Part shown: one piece after another, positions 60,347 through 64,000 of the stretch
Layout: each line of letters begins with the position of its first letter
How positions within the stretch are numbered: position 1 is the stretch's first letter
Assembly: GCF_019357415.1 (NCBI RefSeq)
Contig: NZ_CP048410.1
Location: forward strand, 2,141,001 to 2,205,000
DNA: 64,000 nt
From: Gramella sp. MT6
Lineage (GTDB): Bacteria > Bacteroidota > Bacteroidia > Flavobacteriales > Flavobacteriaceae
Direction of reading: 5' to 3'
Position numbers and translations under genes: made by a program
Notes under the pieces: model-generated
The model's database searches: none
What the model was told of the DNA's origin: nothing
Seen by the model: only the letters and a program-made list of their open reading frames with translations

Positions 60347-60472
60347 AACCTTTTCATTCAAATTCAATTTATAAGTGTTTTCACTTAATTCTTGATAATA
60401 GTGCTCTCAGAAGGGCTTTATCTGGTTGATTGTCAATTGGTATATCTATTTTTAAAGTTCAAACTTTAAAAT

Positions 60473-60867
60473 ATGAAGAAGCAAATAGAGCGATCGGGCG
60501 CATTTCAGGATTATATTGCTGAAGGGGTAAAAGTAGGTAATGCCTTATATATTTCAGGCCAGATTAGTCTGGATGAAGAAGGTAACTTAATAGGAGAAAA
60601 TGATATGAAGGCACAGGTAGATAGAGCCTATCACAATATCGCTGAGCTTCTGAAAAAATTTCAACTTTCCATGGATAATATCGTAGACGAAACCTGGTTC
60701 GTTACTGATGTGAAACATACTATGGAAAATATCAATGGGTTTTTTTTTAGGTGAGACACAAACACTACGGTAAATTTCCTGAGGTGGCTAATACCGTGGT
60801 AGAGGTGAATTCACTTGTGATGCCAGAGCTTATGATCGAAATTAAATGTATTGCTCATAATGAATAA
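60473..60867 (+). pseudogene. RidA-family gene split by an indel at a nine-T run
   Basis: Frame 1 (60473-60754, 93 residues) begins MKKQIERSGAFQDYI and has the RidA core NALYISGQISLDEEGNL, ending shortly after NGFFFR at TGA. Frame 2 (60751-60867) continues the family: HYGKFPEVANTVVEVNSLVM and PELMIEIKCIAHNE. The break is at T9 (60740-60748). Removing or adding one T restores neither frame: one T fewer gives a frame that stops, one more gives TAG. The two ORFs overlap as GTGA. The substrate-binding Arg of deaminating RidA (the R before xPxxxxVEIE) is replaced here, so it may be a non-deaminase subgroup. Confidence 0.8.
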
Positions 60868-60869
60868 AA

Positions 60870-60900
60870 AAAGCCCTTGCGTTTAAACAAGGGCTTTCTT
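60870..60900. terminator. bidirectional intrinsic terminator
   Basis: 10-bp stem AAAGCCCTTG (60870-60879) / CAAGGGCTTT (60888-60897) flanked by A and T runs, between the RidA remnant and the convergent fumarylacetoacetase gene. Confidence 0.9.
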
Positions 60901-60917
60901 CATTTATTATTGAAAAT

Positions 60918-62207
60918 TTATTTCTTCTTTGGCTGGTATACCGGAAGTAATTTTGAGCTTACTTCTCCGAAACCAATTCGAGATTCACCATTCTGGCAAT
61001 ATCCTCTCATGATCACGGTGTCATTGTCTTCAATGAATTTGCGTTCAGACCCATCTTTCAATTTAATAGGTTTGCTTCCGCTCCAGGTTAACTCCAGCAT
61101 AGATCCAAATGAATCCTCTGAAGATCCGGAAATCGTTCCCGAAGCCATCATGTCTCCTGAATTTACCGGGCATCCATTTACGGTATGGTGAGCCAGTTGC
61201 TGACTCATATTCCAGTAAAGATATTTGAAGTTTGATTTTGAAAGTGAATTTTCTTCACCTCCTTCTGGCTGAAGGAAAACCTCCAGGTTGATATCAAAAC
61301 TCTTGTCTCCGCTATATTTTAAATAGGGAAGTAATTCTTTTTCAGGTTTTGGGCTTGCCGTTCTAAATGGCTCTAAAGCATCCATGGTTACGATCCATGG
61401 TGAAATAGAAGATGCGAAGTTCTTTGCCAGGAATGGGCCTAGTGGCACATATTCCCATTTTTGAATATCGCGTGCACTCCAGTCATTGAAAAGCACCATT
61501 CCAAAAATATACTCTTCAGCTTCGTCCACCGGTATCGGCTCACCAAGATGATTAGCATCAGTAGTGATAAAAGCCATTTCCAGCTCAAAATCTACACGTT
61601 GAGATGGCCCGAATACTGGAGCATCAGAATCTGCAGGTTTAGTTTGTCCCTGTGGTCTATGAACCGGGATTCCGCTAGGAATGATAGAAGAACTTCTACC
61701 ATGATAACCTACGGGAATATGCAGCCAGTTTGGTAACAGGGCATTATCTGGATCTCTGAACATGGTCCCGATATTGGTCGCATGTTCTTTCGAAGAATAG
61801 AAATCTGTATAATCTCCTACCTGAACAGGCATTTGCATTTCTATCTCGTCCAGCGTAAAAAGCACGGTATTTCTATGATCTTTATTGTCCTTTAATTTAG
61901 GATTATTAGCGTCGAAGATATCGGCGATGCGGTTTCTCACCAGGCGCCAGGTCTTCTTACCGTCAGATATAAAATCGTTTAAAGTATCTTGTAAAAATAT
62001 ATCGTCGGTTAGTGGAATTCCTTCAAAATAACCCAATTGATGCAAGGCTCCAAGGTCTATCGCATAATCGCCAATTCTTGTACCAATGGTGATCACATCA
62101 TCACGGGTTAAAAATACTCCAAAGGGAATATTCTGAATAGGGAAATCGGTATCACCAGGAATATCCAGCCAGGTTTTTCTTTTTGGATCGTTAGCGGTAA
62201 TTGGCAT
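60918..62207 (-). CDS. fahA: fumarylacetoacetase
   Basis: A 429-residue FAH-superfamily hydrolase that splits 4-fumarylacetoacetate into fumarate and acetoacetate, the last step of tyrosine degradation. The N-terminal SH3-like domain has IPGDTDFPIQNIPFGVFLT. The metal site appears as DFYSSKEHA, and VDFELEMAF followed by FNDWSARDIQKWEYVPLGPF forms the active site. The C-terminal HTVNGCPVNSGDMMASGTIS is diagnostic of FAH proper rather than the small family members. It is monocistronic. A -7 box is 35 nt upstream. Confidence 0.95.
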   Translation of the reverse strand: MPITANDPKRKTWLDIPGDTDFPIQNIPFGVFLTRDDVITIGTRIGDYAIDLGALHQLGYFEGIPLTDDIFLQDTLNDFISDGKKTWRLVRNRIADIFDANNPKLKDNKDHRNTVLFTLDEIEMQMPVQVGDYTDFYSSKEHATNIGTMFRDPDNALLPNWLHIPVGYHGRSSSIIPSGIPVHRPQGQTKPADSDAPVFGPSQRVDFELEMAFITTDANHLGEPIPVDEAEEYIFGMVLFNDWSARDIQKWEYVPLGPFLAKNFASSISPWIVTMDALEPFRTASPKPEKELLPYLKYSGDKSFDINLEVFLQPEGGEENSLSKSNFKYLYWNMSQQLAHHTVNGCPVNSGDMMASGTISGSSEDSFGSMLELTWSGSKPIKLKDGSERKFIEDNDTVIMRGYCQNGESRIGFGEVSSKLLPVYQPKKK

Positions 62208-62242
62208 AAAAATGTTGGTTTTTTGTTAAAATCTAGTTGATT

Positions 62243-62250
62243 CAAATATA
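62243..62250 (-). promoter_or_regulatory. -7 element (TATATTTG) upstream of fahA
   Basis: Exact TAnnTTTG match on the minus strand, 35 nt before the ATG at 62207. Confidence 0.4.
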
Positions 62251-62316
62251 TTATTTTCCTGTAATTAACCGAATGTATTTGTTACTTTTACCGAATATTT
62301 AACGTAAAAGATTGTA

Positions 62317-63591
62317 ATGCAACGAGACACCCAAGTATTTGATTTAATAGCTAAAGAAAAAGAGCGCCAGTTAAATGGTTTGGAACTTATTGCAAGTGAA
62401 AATTTTGTAAGTGATGCGGTACTAGAAGCTGCCGGATCTGTTCTTACAAATAAATATGCTGAAGGCTACCCAGGGAAGCGATATTATGGCGGATGTGAGG
62501 TAGTAGATCAGGTGGAACAACTTGCGATAGACCGTCTAAGGGAATTATTCAACGCTGAATATGCCAATGTGCAGCCTCACTCGGGTTCACAGGCGAATAC
62601 AGCAGTTTTTCATACCTGTATGAAACCGGGAGATAAATTCCTTGGTTTCGATCTTTCTCACGGAGGTCACCTAACTCATGGTTCTCCGGTGAATTTTTCA
62701 GGAAAATTATATAATCCCTCTTTCTACGGTGTAGATAAGGAAACCGGTCTAATAGATTATGATGCGGTAGCCGAGATCGCGGAAAGGGAAAAGCCGAAAA
62801 TGATCATTGCAGGTGCTTCGGCATACTCAAGAGAGATCGATTATAAAAGGTTCAGGGAAATAGCAGATAGCGTTGGAGCTATTTTGCTTGCAGATATTGC
62901 ACATCCTGCCGGGCTGATAGCTAAAGGATTGATAAGTGATCCTGTTCCTCATTGTCATATTGTGACTTCTACTACCCATAAAACCCTTCGTGGTCCAAGA
63001 GGAGGGATCATCATTATGGGGAAAGATTTCGATAATCCTTTTGGAGAGAAATTGAAGAATGGGAATCTTAAGAAAATGTCAGCAATGCTCAATTCAGGAA
63101 TTTTTCCTGGAAACCAGGGTGGGCCATTGGAGCATATCATCGCGGCTAAAGCGGTTGCTTTTGGAGAAGCATTGACAGATGAGTTCCTTCACTATATGGT
63201 TCAGGTTAAAAAGAACGCTAAAGTATTGGCTCAGGCATTTGTTGATAAGAAATACGGAGTTATTTCCGGTGGCACCGATAATCATATGATGCTTATAGAT
63301 CTTAGGAATAAGAATGTAAGCGGAAAAGATGCTGAAGAAGCTCTTGGAAAAGCAGATATCACGGTAAATAAGAATATGGTACCGTTCGATGATAAATCTC
63401 CTTTTGTGACTTCAGGAATTAGAATTGGAACTCCTGCTGTTACTACTCGTGGATTAAAAGAAAGTGATATGGCCAAGATCGTAGATCTTATAGATCGTGT
63501 GATTATCAATATCGATAATGATTCTGAAATTGAAGCAGTGAAAAAAGAAGTGAACTCCATGATGCATGGTCTGCCACTTTTTCAAATGTAA
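62317..63591 (+). CDS. glyA: serine hydroxymethyltransferase
   Basis: A 424-residue PLP enzyme that interconverts serine and glycine with tetrahydrofolate, the main source of one-carbon units. The PLP lysine is Lys222 in [31 protein letters not shown] and [18 protein letters not shown] are the expected N-terminal blocks, and [11 protein letters not shown] the phosphate region. Length is standard. Upstream, TACTTTTA (62283-62290) is one mismatch from a -7 box. No glycine riboswitch was seen in the 109-nt leader region. It is monocistronic with a strong terminator 24 nt after the stop. Confidence 0.97.
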   Translation: MQRDTQVFDLIAKEKERQLNGLELIASENFVSDAVLEAAGSVLTNKYAEGYPGKRYYGGCEVVDQVEQLAIDRLRELFNAEYANVQPHSGSQANTAVFHTCMKPGDKFLGFDLSHGGHLTHGSPVNFSGKLYNPSFYGVDKETGLIDYDAVAEIAEREKPKMIIAGASAYSREIDYKRFREIADSVGAILLADIAHPAGLIAKGLISDPVPHCHIVTSTTHKTLRGPRGGIIIMGKDFDNPFGEKLKNGNLKKMSAMLNSGIFPGNQGGPLEHIIAAKAVAFGEALTDEFLHYMVQVKKNAKVLAQAFVDKKYGVISGGTDNHMMLIDLRNKNVSGKDAEEALGKADITVNKNMVPFDDKSPFVTSGIRIGTPAVTTRGLKESDMAKIVDLIDRVIINIDNDSEIEAVKKEVNSMMHGLPLFQM

Positions 63592-63615
63592 TTTTGAGAA
63601 TCTATATTAAAACAC

Positions 63616-63642
63616 AAAGCCATTCTTCGGAATGGCTTTTTT
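63616..63642. terminator. bidirectional intrinsic terminator with UUCG tetraloop
   Basis: 10-bp stem AAAGCCATTC / GAATGGCTTT closed by a C(TTCG)G tetraloop, then a T run; it lies between glyA and the convergent thioesterase gene. Confidence 0.93.
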
Positions 63643-63650
63643 AATGCAAA

Positions 63651-64000
63651 TTATTGAAGGAAAACCGCTTTTAACTGATCTGAAATTTTTACTGGCTTTT
63701 TGGAATCTACATCTAAAAGACACCAGGTAGTTTTTGCTTCAGCCAGAACTTTATCGGTTTCTGCATTTTTTATGATCACATGTCTTATGGATGTGACATG
63801 TGTAACTTCACCCACATAGGTTTGGAGGGAAATATTGTCTCCCAGAAAAGCCTCTTTTTTATAGCTTATTTCGTGTTTTACAACCACCCAGATCACCTGG
63901 GCCTTTTGTTCTTTAGATGCTCTTGCTTCCCAGTGTTCTTCTGCAACATCCTGCACCCATTGTACATATTGTACATTATTAACGTGCCGTTGCTTGTCAA
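63651..64000 (-). CDS. acyl-CoA thioesterase, hotdog fold (5' cut by window edge)
   Basis: The C-terminal ~116 residues of a 4HBT/YbgC-type thioesterase. The minus-strand frame is open to the window edge and reads DKQRHVNNVQYVQWVQDVAE. This contains the catalytic Asp and the HVNN motif, so the true start lies beyond base 64000 and the GTG at 63956 is internal. It continues with IWVVVKHEISYKKEAFLGD and the hotdog strands TSIRHVIIKNAETDKVLAE. Only a few N-terminal residues should be missing. It ends just before the glyA terminator. Substrate chain length unknown. Confidence 0.9.
   Translation of the reverse strand, partial: DKQRHVNNVQYVQWVQDVAEEHWEARASKEQKAQVIWVVVKHEISYKKEAFLGDNISLQTYVGEVTHVTSIRHVIIKNAETDKVLAEAKTTWCLLDVDSKKPVKISDQLKAVFLQ

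Noticed and set aside
60740..60748. RidA frameshift as a simple one-base sequencing error in the T run
   Set aside because: One T fewer leads to a frame that soon stops, and one T more creates TAG, so a single T change cannot restore the gene.
62208..62316. Glycine or folate riboswitch before glyA
   Set aside because: The region is short and AT-rich, and no conserved aptamer core could be recognised.

Overview
The window looks like a chromosomal segment of a marine member of the Flavobacteriaceae (Bacteroidota), most like Gramella/Christiangramia. This is inferred from content, not from a database match. The DNA is AT-rich. Three tandem proteins end in the gliding-motility-type (type B) type IX secretion tail. 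Other flavobacterial marks are DUF5686, DUF5606, a YtxJ-type bacilliredoxin, an EttA next to a two-helix membrane protein, and the Bacteroidota promoter element TAnnTTTG a short way upstream of many starts. No rRNA, tRNA, CRISPR array, transposase or prophage was found. Most genes are housekeeping.

Layout. 1-7 kb: the end of a UvrD-type helicase, a possible small RNA, a Tudor-like small protein, YciO, an alpha/beta hydrolase, a zinc-protease-like lipoprotein, an OmpA-family lipoprotein, a GT2 glycosyltransferase and an orphan HsdR-N nuclease-fold protein. 7-14.4 kb: holA and a menaquinone group (menA, menC, menE) interleaved with a UPF0173 hydrolase, a CPBP membrane protease and an M24 peptidase. 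14.4-20 kb, minus strand: DoxX, a GH13 alpha-glucosidase lipoprotein, an M1 aminopeptidase and an acyl-CoA carboxylase carboxyltransferase. 20-26 kb: a small membrane protein, DinB, EttA, DUF1456, DUF2254, Hsp20 and a secreted adhesin-like protein. 26-36 kb, minus strand: an ABC exporter pair, three tandem type B T9SS cargo proteins and uvrB.

36-42 kb: an unrecognised protein with a kinase-like residue order, a nucleoid-associated protein, a PRiA4-ORF3 protein, heme A synthase, CCA-adding enzyme and TsaC. 42-48.6 kb: a cell-surface sugar cluster (two GT4, one GT2, a WaaP/InaA-like kinase, a CDP-glycerol transferase-like protein and a GT9 heptosyltransferase-like protein), probably for the LPS core. 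48.6-54.3 kb: dapD, ruvX, def, DUF5606, REP-like repeats, DUF5686 and smpB. 54.3-64 kb: a lipoprotein, a histidine phosphatase, a phytase-like esterase, CsbD, clpB, YtxJ, a broken RidA gene, fumarylacetoacetase, glyA and a partial thioesterase.

No large undescribed system is evident. The signals most worth following are: a putative diverged kinase-fold protein (36199-37263); a 14-bp element shared by the two heat-shock genes hsp20 and clpB; a RidA gene split at a nine-T run; inverted repeats placed over two start codons; a three-gene T9SS cargo array with a duplicated 3' flank; and a possible 85-nt RNA behind uvrD.
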